Positions 1 to 7,768 of a stretch of DNA of 35,647 bases are shown here, piece by piece; positions within the stretch are counted from its first letter, which is position 1; the number at the start of each line of letters is the position of its first letter. The notes below the pieces were generated by a model. It did not search any database, was not told where the DNA came from, and saw only the letters and a list, made by a program, of their open reading frames with translations. This stretch comes from an uncultured Verrucomicrobiota bacterium. Lineage in GTDB: Bacteria; Verrucomicrobiota; Verrucomicrobiia; Verrucomicrobiales; Verrucomicrobiaceae. A program made the translations under genes and the position numbers. The stretch lies in contig CAINXC010000076.1 in NCBI GenBank assembly GCA_903854655.1, positions 1-35,647 of the forward strand, in the 5' to 3' direction.

Positions 1-324
1 GACGAAACGCTGATTGTCTGGGGCGGCGAGTTTGGCCGCACGCCCACCAGCGAGGGGCTTGGCAAATTTGGCCGCGACCACGACTGGCATGGGTATTCCA
101 TGTGGCTCGCCGGTGCCGGAGTGAAAGGGGGCCGGGCCATCGGCGCGACCGACGAACTCGGCTTCAAGGTGGTCGAAGAGCCCCACCATGTCGGCGACCT
201 GCACGCCACCATTCTCCACCTCATGGGCCTCGATCACACGCGCCTCACCTACCTGCATCAGGGGCTGAACCAAAGGCTCACGGGCGTGCTGGACCGGCGT
301 GTGATCCGGGGCGCCCTTGCCTGA
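1..324 (+). CDS. DUF1501 family protein, C-terminal part (5' end outside window)
   Basis: The frame is open from base 1, so this is the C-terminal 107 residues of a longer protein. It shows the DUF1501 ending: a GGEFGRTP motif, then [19 protein letters not shown], a GATDELG segment, [14 protein letters not shown] and a final [16 protein letters not shown]-type tail. DUF1501 proteins have an alkaline-phosphatase/sulfatase-like fold, are exported (usually by Tat) and are abundant in Planctomycetes and Verrucomicrobia; no reaction is firmly established. The stop is 21 bases before the next gene, a flavoprotein on the same strand, so the two probably form one transcript. The lysine after GAGV is the position where the DUF1501 gene near 23285 carries a stop codon. 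The family call is secure; the role is unknown. Confidence 0.85.
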   Translation, partial: DETLIVWGGEFGRTPTSEGLGKFGRDHDWHGYSMWLAGAGVKGGRAIGATDELGFKVVEEPHHVGDLHATILHLMGLDHTRLTYLHQGLNQRLTGVLDRRVIRGALA

Positions 325-345
325 CATCTTTCACCCTCATTTATC

Positions 346-1752
346 ATGCCTGATCACACCTCATCCACTCGCCGTCAGTTCGTCAAAGCCTCCGCGATAG
401 CAGCGGCAGCCTCCACCGTGGGCAAAACCCAGGCCGCGCCTGCGGCGCATGGCGTGTCATCGCGCAAGACGATTCAAACCGACGTCCTCATCTGCGGCGG
501 CGGCTGTGCGGGCATCGCCGCCGCCCTCTCCTCGGCGCGAAACGGCGCAAAAACTCTGCTGGTCGAACGCGCGGGGTTCTCGGGCGGCATCATCACCTGC
601 GTCGGCCTGCCCTACTTCGACGGGCTGATCGCAAAGCAGACCGGCAAATTCGTGGTCAGTGGCATCCCGGTGGAGTTGCTCGTCAAGATGGGCGCGGCGA
701 AGGAAGGCGCAAAACACATCGACGACCTGCGACCCGACCTGGTGACCAAGTACTGGTCCTCGGTGCTGATTCCCAACACCGACCAGTTCAAGCTGCTCGC
801 TGATCGTTTGCTCGCAGAGCAGAGCGACAACCTCACAGTCCTCTACCACAGCTTCGCCTGCGAGGCGGAGGTGAAGGATGGCCGCATCGCAGCAGTGCTC
901 ATCGCCAACAAGGACGGCCTTGTGCGCATTGAGGCCAAACAGGTGATCGACTGCACCGGTGACGCCGACATCGCAAACTGGGCCGGCGCCGCCATTGAGA
1001 AGACGCAGCCGCTGATGCCCATGACCATGCACTTCCGCATCGGCAACGTAAAGCCGGTGAAGGAAACCGGCGGCGCGGCGAAGAAAGCCATGGAAGAGGC
1101 ACACGAGCGCGGCGAACTGCCCGCCTTCTACGGCCCCGGCCTGATCTATGCCTTCGCCAAGGACGAGGCCTACGTTCATGCCGTGCGCGTGCCCGGCGAC
1201 GCCACCGACGCCACCGACCTCACTCGCGCTGAAATGCAGGGCCGCAAGGATGTGTGGACCATGTTTAACGCCTGGAAAAATTCCGTTCCTGGTTTCGAAG
1301 ACAGCTACCTCATCAGCAGCGGCCCCTACATCGGCATTCGTGAAAGCCGCCGCATCGTCGGTCAGCACGTCCTGAGCCTCGATGATCTCAAAACCTGCCG
1401 CCGGTATGACGACGCCATCGCCACCGGCTGCTGGTTCGTCGATATTCATCCCAACGGCCCGGACACCAAGGAGAAAAAAACCGGCGTCGGCTTCCAGCCC
1501 GATCCCTACGACATACCCTACCGCAGCCTCCTGCCCAAAGGTGTGAGCAACCTCCTGGTCGCCGGCCGCTGCCACTCCGCCAGCGCTGATGCCGCCGCCT
1601 CGTCGCGCGTCACTGTCACCGCCATGGCCATGGGCCAGGCCGCTGGAACCGCCGCCGCCATGGCGACCAAGGGCAAAACGGAGGTGGGATTGCTCAATGG
1701 TGTGAAAGTCCGCGAGACGCTGGTCTCGCAAGGCGCCGGACCTGTATCGTGA
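346..1752 (+). CDS. Tat-exported FAD-dependent oxidoreductase (FAD_oxidored type)
   Basis: A 468-residue flavoprotein. The N-terminus has a twin-arginine signal (TRRQFVKAS, about residues 8-16) and an alanine-rich stretch, so export by Tat with bound flavin is likely. A Rossmann ADP-binding motif follows: TDVLICGGGCAGIAAA (45-60), ending in the acidic residue of LLVERAGFSGG. A second FAD-contact region lies near the C-terminus (LLVAGRCHSASADAAASSR, then an alanine/glycine-rich helix). This is the PF12831-like family, common in PVC bacteria next to DUF1501 and cytochrome genes and usually of unknown substrate. It starts 21 bases after the DUF1501 stop and is probably co-transcribed. The last 160 bases have a decayed second copy at 2401-2558. 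Substrate unknown; electrons presumably pass to a periplasmic cytochrome (inference). Confidence 0.85.
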   Translation: MPDHTSSTRRQFVKASAIAAAASTVGKTQAAPAAHGVSSRKTIQTDVLICGGGCAGIAAALSSARNGAKTLLVERAGFSGGIITCVGLPYFDGLIAKQTGKFVVSGIPVELLVKMGAAKEGAKHIDDLRPDLVTKYWSSVLIPNTDQFKLLADRLLAEQSDNLTVLYHSFACEAEVKDGRIAAVLIANKDGLVRIEAKQVIDCTGDADIANWAGAAIEKTQPLMPMTMHFRIGNVKPVKETGGAAKKAMEEAHERGELPAFYGPGLIYAFAKDEAYVHAVRVPGDATDATDLTRAEMQGRKDVWTMFNAWKNSVPGFEDSYLISSGPYIGIRESRRIVGQHVLSLDDLKTCRRYDDAIATGCWFVDIHPNGPDTKEKKTGVGFQPDPYDIPYRSLLPKGVSNLLVAGRCHSASADAAASSRVTVTAMAMGQAAGTAAAMATKGKTEVGLLNGVKVRETLVSQGAGPVS

Positions 1753-1835
1753 AGCAATTCGCGATCGCCCACCAATAGTTTGCTTCCTGTCCAAGCCGGG
1801 CCAAGGGATACGCCTGCGCCGAAACCGCTCCCCAC

Positions 1836-2348
1836 ATGATGAATACCAAGTCCGCTCTCTTTCAATTTCGGGCCGTCATGCTCGTTTTCATGTGCGGCTT
1901 GATTCTGAGCGGGACAACGGCGTTTCCACTGCAACTGGAACTCGATTTTCTATCCCGTATCCTGGGTGTCGGCGATGCCACAAGCCCGGACGGACACGTT
2001 GGCCTGGCCTACTGGATCCTGACCGTGAAAGGCGGGCTCGACCACACCTATGCGGTGTATCCTTGGATGGCCTATGGCACGGACTGGCTCGCCTTTGCCC
2101 ATATCATCATCGCGATCTTTTTCATCGGCCCCCTTATTGATCCCCTCTCCGGCCGGTACACTATCTACTCCGGCATTTTCGCCTGCGTGGCTGTTATTCC
2201 CCTGGCCATGATTTGCGGCGCTTTGCGGAGCATTCCCTTCTATTGGCGCCTCGTCGATTGCTCCTTTGGCGTGATTGGGGTGGTGCCCTTGCTCTACTGC
2301 CTCAGGCTGATTGGGCGCATCGAATCCCAAAAGAGCGACCGGGATTGA
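1836..2348 (+). CDS. Small integral membrane protein, four predicted helices
   Basis: A 170-residue hydrophobic protein with about four membrane segments: near residues 12-32 (VMLVFMCGLILSGTTAFPL), 85-105 (FAHIIIAIFFIGPLI), 113-132 (IFACVAVIPLAMICGAL) and 140-158 (CSFGVIGVVPLLYCL). The motifs YPWMAYGTDWLAFAH and WRLVDCSFG look conserved and resemble an uncharacterised membrane family that I recall from Verrucomicrobia and Bacteroidetes. No catalytic or transporter signature is visible. An ATG begins the frame; the next codon but one could not be excluded as the start. It lies 83 bases after the flavoprotein and just before a recombination scar. Function unknown. Confidence 0.75.
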   Translation: MMNTKSALFQFRAVMLVFMCGLILSGTTAFPLQLELDFLSRILGVGDATSPDGHVGLAYWILTVKGGLDHTYAVYPWMAYGTDWLAFAHIIIAIFFIGPLIDPLSGRYTIYSGIFACVAVIPLAMICGALRSIPFYWRLVDCSFGVIGVVPLLYCLRLIGRIESQKSDRD

Positions 2349-2358
2349 GTCTGTTCCC

Positions 2359-2403
2359 TCAAATCAACTCCTTCAGCGGCTCCCCATCCTCCACCACGTA
2401 GAT
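2359..2403 (-). pseudogene. DUF1501 3'-end remnant (last 14 codons plus stop)
   Basis: Read on the minus strand, these 45 bases encode IYVVEDGEPLKELI followed by TGA. This is the same 14-residue ending as the intact DUF1501 gene at 4281-5705, with several synonymous base differences (for example TTG/CTG for Leu and CCG/CCT for Pro). It is therefore a diverged paralogue, not a fresh copy. Everything upstream of the isoleucine codon is gone, and the sequence runs straight into a flavoprotein remnant at 2401. Confidence 0.75.
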
Positions 2404-2558
2404 GCCGCCGCCTCTTCGCGCGTCACCGCGATGGCCATGGGCCAGGCCGCCGGAACCGCCCCGCGATGGCGACCAAGGGCAGAACGGAGGTGGGATTGCT
2501 CAGCGGTGTTAGAGTCCGCGAGATGCTGGTATCGCAAGGCGCGGGGCCGGTGGCTTGA
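2401..2558 (+). pseudogene. FAD oxidoreductase 3'-end remnant
   Basis: About 158 bases align with the 3' end of the flavoprotein gene at 1588-1752, from the DAAASSR codons to the stop. Relative to that gene there is a 6-base in-frame deletion in the VTVTAMAM region and a 1-base deletion in the GCC run after GGAACC, which breaks the frame. The rest, through TEVGLL, VRE and SQGAGPV to TGA at 2556-2558, is preserved with scattered substitutions. It is the 3' stub of a second, paralogous flavoprotein gene. Its left edge shares GATG with the DUF1501 remnant, which points to a deletion through 4-base microhomology. Confidence 0.75.
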
Positions 2559-2641
2559 ATTCTGCCGTGGTCCGCAGCCACCACCCTGTCTTTTTCACAG
2601 TCCTTGACGAAGCCTCACCTAAAGGCAAGCTGGTGGCAATC

Positions 2642-4261
2642 ATGCCATCCTTCCGCTCCCTAGTGCTGTTGCCTCTCGTTTTCGCGACCTCTCTGGTCCT
2701 CGCCGGAACAGCCCGGACGGATGTGCTCGTCTATGGCGGCGTGCCCTGCGGCATCATTTCGGCTGTCGCTGCGGCGAGGGAGGGGGCGGCGGTGACGCTG
2801 GTGGAGCCGACGAGGCACATTGGCGGGCTGAGCACGAGCGGACTAAACACGGCCGAAACCGAGCACATGCTGAAATGGACCTTTGGAGGCCTGGCGCTGG
2901 AGTTCTATCAGCGACTGGGCAAGGCGTATGGCACCAGCGGACCGGAGTTCTACTTTGAGTCCAGCGTGGCTGAGATGGTGTATCAAGAAATGCTGAAAGA
3001 GGCCGGAGTGAAGGTCCTCCTGGGTGCAAGGCTGAACAAGGTGACCAGGGATGCCGCCCGCATCCGCAGCATCACCCTGAGCGACGGCTCCGAGGTTGCC
3101 GCCAAAGTTTATGTTGATGCAAGTTATGAAGGCGATCTCATGGCCGGCGCCGGGGTGAGCAGCACCTTTGGCCGTGAAGCGAAGGCGGAGTTCGGCGAGG
3201 AGGCGGCGGGTGTTCGGTTTGACACCACCGTGCGCCACGCAGCCACAGTGGATGAGAAAGGTGCTCTCCTGCCCGGCATCTCCGGCTGGGCCAGGGACCT
3301 GAAGGAAGGCGACGCCCACCCTGGCACGATGAACTACAATTTCCGCCTCACGTTTGCCAACGATGCGGCCGTCAAGGCACCGATCCCGCAGCCCGCCCAC
3401 TATGACCGGCACCGCTATGCGCTTCTGGAGAACTGGCTGCGTGGCATGCAGGCCCGGAAGGAAGCGGTCAAGCTCAGCGACCTGCTTGATTTCTACCCGC
3501 GCCGGCACGGCAAATTCGAGGTGAACAACAAGCAGGCCGCCATCTTTTCCCTGGGCCATTTTGGCGGACAGTTCGGCTGGCCGGGCGGCAGCTACGAGGA
3601 GCGGACAAAGATCTTTGCCGATCATTGGGACTACACGCTCGGGTTGCTCAAGTTCCTGGCCGAAGACGAGGGCGTGCCGCCGAATGTGCGCGCGGAAATG
3701 AAGGCCTGGGGCCTGCACAAGGACGAATTCCAGGACAATGGCAACCTGCCCTATCAGCTCTATGTGCGTGAGGCCCGGCGCATGCGCGGCGCATACGTGG
3801 TGCGGCAGCAGGATGTGCAGGAAGAGCGGCGCAAGCCCGATGCCATCGGCATCTCCTCGCACTTCATCGACTGCCACCACGTGCAGCGCCTTGCGCTATC
3901 GCCCGCCGAGTTCATCAACGAGGGGCGCATCTGGCGCACCTGCGCAGCCTATCAGATTCCCTACCGCGCCATCACACCGAAGGCCGGCGAGTGCACCAAC
4001 CTGCTCGTGCCCGGTGCCGCCAGCTTCACCCATGTGGCCTTCTGCACGTATCGCCTGGAGAGCGTGTGGATGATCGCTGGTCACGCGGCTGGAGCCGCCG
4101 CTGCCATGGCCGCAAAGAGTGACAAGGAGGTGCAGCAAATCGACCTGCCCGCTCTTCAGACCCGGCTGCGGGAGCAGAAGCAAGTGGTCGATTTCATTCC
4201 TGGCGAGCCAGAGAGGTGGACCGACATCCACAAAGATACCGGCGGAGTGAAGGAGTTCTAA
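2642..4261 (+). CDS. Secreted FAD-dependent oxidoreductase (FAD_oxidored / xanthan lyase-like annotation group)
   Basis: The chosen ATG gives 539 residues beginning with a clear Sec signal peptide (MPSFRSLVLLPLVFATSLVL, cleavage after about residue 24). The frame is open further upstream to a TTG at 2555, but that extension is not signal-like and overlaps the flavoprotein remnant. A dinucleotide-binding segment follows (TDVLVYGGVPCGIISAV, about 26-42), then a TRHIGGLSTSGL region typical of FAD_oxidored proteins. The C-terminus carries the second flavin segment (NLLVPGAASFTHVAF, then VWMIAGHAAGAAAAMA). The family is widespread in PVC bacteria near DUF1501 genes, with unknown substrates; the name 'xanthan lyase' sometimes given is not supported by motifs here. 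It converges with the DUF1501 gene at 4281, only 19 bases away. Confidence 0.85.
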   Translation: MPSFRSLVLLPLVFATSLVLAGTARTDVLVYGGVPCGIISAVAAAREGAAVTLVEPTRHIGGLSTSGLNTAETEHMLKWTFGGLALEFYQRLGKAYGTSGPEFYFESSVAEMVYQEMLKEAGVKVLLGARLNKVTRDAARIRSITLSDGSEVAAKVYVDASYEGDLMAGAGVSSTFGREAKAEFGEEAAGVRFDTTVRHAATVDEKGALLPGISGWARDLKEGDAHPGTMNYNFRLTFANDAAVKAPIPQPAHYDRHRYALLENWLRGMQARKEAVKLSDLLDFYPRRHGKFEVNNKQAAIFSLGHFGGQFGWPGGSYEERTKIFADHWDYTLGLLKFLAEDEGVPPNVRAEMKAWGLHKDEFQDNGNLPYQLYVREARRMRGAYVVRQQDVQEERRKPDAIGISSHFIDCHHVQRLALSPAEFINEGRIWRTCAAYQIPYRAITPKAGECTNLLVPGAASFTHVAFCTYRLESVWMIAGHAAGAAAAMAAKSDKEVQQIDLPALQTRLREQKQVVDFIPGEPERWTDIHKDTGGVKEF

Positions 4262-4280
4262 CGGGACAAAAAGCCCCGCC

Positions 4281-5705
4281 TCAGATCAGCTCCTTCAGAG
4301 GCTCGCCATCCTCCACCACGTAGATGGGGCGGCCCTGATGGTCGGGATAGGTGGTGTTGAGCGGCACGCCCATGTGATGGTAGATGGTGGCGGCAAGGTC
4401 GCCGGGAGTGACGGGGCGTTCAACGATTTCGCCGCCATCGCGGGAGGAGGCTCCAATGACCTGGCCATGGCGAAACCCGCCGCCGGCCATGCACATGGAC
4501 ATGATGTGGGCCCAGTGGTTGCGACCGTCGGTGCTGCCCTGGGTGCCAAGCGTGGGGGTGCGGCCAAACTCGCCCATGGCGATGACCAGGGTGTCGTCCA
4601 GCATGCCGTGATCCTTGAGATCGCTCACCAGCGTGGTGATGACGTGGTCGAAGACCGGCAGCAGCGGGCGCAGGCCGTTCCAGATGCCGCCGTAGGGCGG
4701 AATGTTGTCGCCATGATTGTCCCACGTGCCTGAGGCGCCATGGTTGCTGAGGTCGATGGTGACGAAGCTGGAGCCACGCTCCACCAGGCGGCGGGCCAGA
4801 AGAGCCTGCCTGGCCCAGTCGTGGTCCCCATAGCGCCCGACGATGTGTTTGGGTTCCTTCGACAAATCAAAGGCTTCCTGGGCGCGGCCACCGGCCACGA
4901 TGTCGAAGGCTTTCTGCGAGAAGCTGTCCATGGCCGACATCATGCCACTGTTGTCGATGCTGGCACGCAGGCCGTCCATTTGCTGCGACAGCGTTCGGCG
5001 CGACTGGATGCGCTCCATCGAAAGCCCCGCAGGCAGTTCAAAAAGCCTGGTGGCGGCAGCGCCATTGAAGGGATCGTACTGCTGGCCCAGCCAGCCGCCC
5101 CAGGCGACATGAGAGCGGGACTTCAGATTCAGCACCACGTAGGGCGGCATGCCGGGATCGTTGGGGCCGTGGTGCTTGGCGACGACGGAGCCAATGGCGG
5201 GATACAGGTGCCCTTTGGGATTGGTGCGCGGCTCGGCGGCCCGGTTGGCGGCCTGCATCACCATGTTAGGTTCATGGTTGCTCTGGCGGCAGTCGACAGA
5301 GCGGATCAGCGTGAACTTGTCCAGCATGGCGGCCTGCTTGGGCAGGTACTCGCACATGTGAACGCCGGGCAGCTTGGTGCGGATGTCCTTGAAAGGGCCG
5401 CGAATTTCCACCGGCATGGCGGGCTTGGGATCCCAGGTGTCGATCTGCGACGGGCCTCCTGTCATCCACAGGAGAATGACGGCCTTGTTGCCGGACAGCG
5501 GTTTGCCCTGGCTGGCCGATTCGGCCCGCAACTGCATGAGGCCGGGAAGCGACAGCCCGCCGATGCCCGCAAGGCTGGCCTTCAACACCGAGCGCCGGCT
5601 GTGAACCGTGACGCCATCGCGCAGGCGCGGATTCATGAAGGTGAAGGCATGCCCGTCCCCATGCCCGGCATGGCCAGGCGCGGCGGTGAAAGGAAGCTTC
5701 AGCAT
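4281..5705 (-). CDS. DUF1501 family protein, Tat-type signal
   Basis: A complete 474-residue DUF1501 protein. A twin-arginine motif (SRRSVLKAS, about residues 36-44) precedes a hydrophobic stretch (LAGIGGLSLPGLM), so Tat export is likely; a second start at MNPRLRDG (about residue 24) would place the signal nearer the N-terminus. Family landmarks include VILLWMTGGPSQIDTWDPKP, the GRYGDHDWARQALLARRLVERG segment, a GEFGRTP motif and GRNHWAHIMSMCMAGGGF. These belong to the sulfatase/alkaline-phosphatase-like superfamily, but the classical sulfatase Cys/Ser active-site signature is not obvious. It is divergent from the ThuA gene (132 bases between starts). Its last 14 codons are duplicated as a stub at 2359-2403. 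Enzymatic role unknown. Confidence 0.9.
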   Translation of the reverse strand: MLKLPFTAAPGHAGHGDGHAFTFMNPRLRDGVTVHSRRSVLKASLAGIGGLSLPGLMQLRAESASQGKPLSGNKAVILLWMTGGPSQIDTWDPKPAMPVEIRGPFKDIRTKLPGVHMCEYLPKQAAMLDKFTLIRSVDCRQSNHEPNMVMQAANRAAEPRTNPKGHLYPAIGSVVAKHHGPNDPGMPPYVVLNLKSRSHVAWGGWLGQQYDPFNGAAATRLFELPAGLSMERIQSRRTLSQQMDGLRASIDNSGMMSAMDSFSQKAFDIVAGGRAQEAFDLSKEPKHIVGRYGDHDWARQALLARRLVERGSSFVTIDLSNHGASGTWDNHGDNIPPYGGIWNGLRPLLPVFDHVITTLVSDLKDHGMLDDTLVIAMGEFGRTPTLGTQGSTDGRNHWAHIMSMCMAGGGFRHGQVIGASSRDGGEIVERPVTPGDLAATIYHHMGVPLNTTYPDHQGRPIYVVEDGEPLKELI

Positions 5706-5837
5706 GGGGCAGAATACGCCGGCTGGAAGGCGATTCTAGCGGATGCAGCGATAGGTGGGCGCACGTCTTTGCGTTGCTCTTCCCCCGCGACTGGCTCACT
5801 GTGCCGCTCGTCTCATCATCAACTCACCCATTCCCTC

Positions 5838-6842
5838 ATGAAGAAAACCTTCTGTTCCCTGCTGGCGCTCGCGCTGATCGCCGCGCCCGTGTTCTCCGCT
5901 TCGGCTGCTGACGCCAAGCGCGTCCTTGTCTGCACCGTGACCACCGGCTTCCGCCACGGCTCCATTCCATTCGCGGAGAAGACCCTGGAAAAGCTGGGCA
6001 AGGAGTCTGGCGCCTACACCATCGTCGCCTTCCTCCAGCAGCCGGACATCATGGTGCCCAAGGCGCCGGGCAAGCCCAAGGCCCTCGCCGCGGACGCGGA
6101 CGCCAACGCGCAGAAGCGCTTCGCGAACGACATGAAGAAATACGACGAGGCGATGACCAAGTGGACGCCCGAAGCGCAGGCGGAAGCCAAGGAAGCGCAG
6201 GCCAAGTTTGACGTGGCGGTTAAGAAGGCCCTGGAGCCCCTCAGCCCGGCCAACCTCGCAGCCGAAAAGATCGACGGCGTGATCTTCGCCAACACCACCG
6301 GCGACCTGCCGCTGCCGGACAAGGACGGGTTCATCAAGTGGATCGAAGAGGGCCACTCCTTCATGGCCATGCACAGCGGCAGCGACACCCTGCACGGCTA
6401 CCGCCCTTACAGCGACATGCTGCAGGGCGAGTTCGAGACGCACCACGCGCAGGTCCCGGCGGATCTGGTGGCCGGCGACATCAGCCACCCAGCGAACGGC
6501 GGCATTGGCGCGACCTGGCAGCTTGCGCAGGAAGAAATGTACCACATCAAGACCCAGGACCGCTCCAAGGTGCGCAGCCTGTGGTACATGCGCCACGATC
6601 CGAACGTGGTCGAAACCAAGGTGTACTTCCCCGTGTCCTGGTGCCGCATCGACGGCAAGGGCAAGGTGTTCTACACCAGCCTGGGCCATCGCGAAGACCT
6701 GTGGAGCGATTCGCCTGAACTCAAGGACCGCAAAAATTCCGTTGAGGTAAGCAAGCAGTATCAGGCGCACATTCTCGGCGGTATCAAATGGGCTCTCGGG
6801 CTCGTCGAAGGCAGCTCCACGCCAAACCCGGAAGTCGAGTAG
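5838..6842 (+). CDS. Secreted ThuA-like domain protein
   Basis: 334 residues from an ATG that gives a good Sec signal peptide (MKKTFCSLLALALIAAPVFS, cleavage near ASAA-D25). The open frame runs more than 1 kb upstream, but only as antisense of the DUF1501 gene. The mature protein begins with a ThuA-like strand (VLVCTVTTGFRHGSIPFAEK, 29-48). Later come DGVIFANTTGDLPLP, FMAMHSGSDT, the GEFETHHAQ segment and VFYTSLGHREDLW near the end, all characteristic of the ThuA/class I glutamine amidotransferase-like fold linked to trehalose or glycoside utilisation. Residues about 75-135 form an Ala/Lys/Glu-rich, probably helical insertion. A strong terminator follows the stop. Probably a periplasmic sugar-processing protein (inference). 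Confidence 0.85.
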   Translation: MKKTFCSLLALALIAAPVFSASAADAKRVLVCTVTTGFRHGSIPFAEKTLEKLGKESGAYTIVAFLQQPDIMVPKAPGKPKALAADADANAQKRFANDMKKYDEAMTKWTPEAQAEAKEAQAKFDVAVKKALEPLSPANLAAEKIDGVIFANTTGDLPLPDKDGFIKWIEEGHSFMAMHSGSDTLHGYRPYSDMLQGEFETHHAQVPADLVAGDISHPANGGIGATWQLAQEEMYHIKTQDRSKVRSLWYMRHDPNVVETKVYFPVSWCRIDGKGKVFYTSLGHREDLWSDSPELKDRKNSVEVSKQYQAHILGGIKWALGLVEGSSTPNPEVE

Positions 6843-6867
6843 TTGACATCCGAAGATGATTTCATGA

Positions 6868-6896
6868 AGGCTGGGCCTGCGGGCCCGGCCTTTTTT
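6868..6896 (+). terminator. Rho-independent terminator after the ThuA gene
   Basis: A 10-base stem (AGGCTGGGCC with GGCCCGGCCT, one G-T wobble) closes a 4-base loop and runs directly into T6, beginning 25 bases after the ThuA stop. It separates the ThuA gene from the lipoprotein gene that follows. Confidence 0.85.
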
Positions 6897-6986
6897 GTTG
6901 CTCACCGTCTTCCGGGCCGGCTGCGAACAGAGGGAAAAATTGAGCTTGTGATGACGGGGGGCGTAGTACCTTCCAAAGTCGCCGCC

Positions 6987-7751
6987 ATGAAACCCTGGAA
7001 ACCATCCTTCTGCGCCTGCCTCCTGTGCGCCGCCACCTTGCTGCTGCAAGGCTGCGCCTGGGTCAAGAAGGCGGACGGCGCGCCCAAAACCCAGGCTCCC
7101 GCGAACACCGCACGCGTCGTTCCCAACCCGGCAACCGCGACGGCAAGCACGCTCCTCAGCATGTCGTTCGAGGAAGCAGCCTTGATCGCCCCGCAACACA
7201 TCGACGTGCCCTATCTGCCAAAGGTGGCCGCCGACAACATCGAGGTCCTGCGCAAGTTCGCGGATGGCAGTCCAAGGAAAATTCGAGCCAAAGGCCGGGT
7301 GTTCCTGGAACTCGATCAGAAGGATCACGCCAAGGCGCTCTGCGAAGAGGCGCTCATCGACGGGGGCGACATCATCCTTCGGGGCCGGCCCATTGTCCAA
7401 CGGGGCACCAGCACGGTGGAAGGCCTTTCCGATGTGACCGTGTTCTATCTTCTCGGCAGCAGCCTGAAGGCCATCGGCAAGCATCGCCTCACCAATATCA
7501 AGGCGCTGGCCGGAGGCAGCCCGTGGCAAAGCAGCTACGCCACCTTGCTGCCGCCGCTGGACAGCGGAGATGTGCCTGCGGCGGTTCGCGATGAAATGCG
7601 CAAGGCGGCGGAGGCCGAGGCCCAGTTGCAGCGCTCGCGCGTCGGCCTGCCCCCCGCCTTCCCCGACGCCGTCAACCCCCAGGCGGTGCCGGTGCCGGAA
7701 CCTGCAAATACAAGTCCGGCACCTGACAAAAAGAAGACCTCGGCGAACTGA
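6987..7751 (+). CDS. Putative lipoprotein, function unknown
   Basis: 254 residues from the ATG at 6987. The frame is open back to 6843, but that extension runs through the terminator. The N-terminus is a lipoprotein signal: basic start, hydrophobic core, and lipobox LLQGC with Cys23. The rest is soluble: a low-complexity linker, a helical middle region (LSMSFEEAALIAPQHIDVPYL; VAADNIEVLRKFADGS), a strand-rich segment with GRVFLELDQKDHAKALCEEALIDGGDIILRGRPIVQRG, and a Pro-rich, Lys-rich tail. I do not recognise a named family. It sits alone after a terminator and converges with the PQQ-type gene. Confidence 0.7.
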   Translation: MKPWKPSFCACLLCAATLLLQGCAWVKKADGAPKTQAPANTARVVPNPATATASTLLSMSFEEAALIAPQHIDVPYLPKVAADNIEVLRKFADGSPRKIRAKGRVFLELDQKDHAKALCEEALIDGGDIILRGRPIVQRGTSTVEGLSDVTVFYLLGSSLKAIGKHRLTNIKALAGGSPWQSSYATLLPPLDSGDVPAAVRDEMRKAAEAEAQLQRSRVGLPPAFPDAVNPQAVPVPEPANTSPAPDKKKTSAN

Positions 7752-7758
7752 GCCGAGG
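7738..7758 (+). terminator. Hairpin between convergent genes (possible terminator)
   Basis: A 7-base perfect stem (CCTCGGC/GCCGAGG) with a 7-base loop overlaps the lipoprotein stop codon, 10 bases before the end of the opposing gene. Only a short mixed CCCTTTCT tract follows, so termination efficiency is uncertain. Confidence 0.35.
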
Positions 7759-7768
7759 GGACCCCTTT

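Noticed and set aside
457-1794. Long minus-strand open frame (445 codons) opposite the first flavoprotein gene
   Set aside because: The plus-strand protein has clear Tat and FAD motifs. The antisense frame has no recognisable domain and is a by-product of high GC at third codon positions.
4262-4280. GGG-ACAAAAAG-CCC string between convergent genes as a terminator
   Set aside because: The stem is only three to four bases and has no U-tract.
4740-5837. Over 1 kb of open frame upstream of, and in frame with, the ThuA gene
   Set aside because: It is antisense to the DUF1501 gene, and the signal peptide at 5838 marks the true start.
5796-7529. 577-codon minus-strand frame across the ThuA and lipoprotein genes
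   Set aside because: It runs through a strong terminator and opposite two genes with good signal peptides; no domain is visible.
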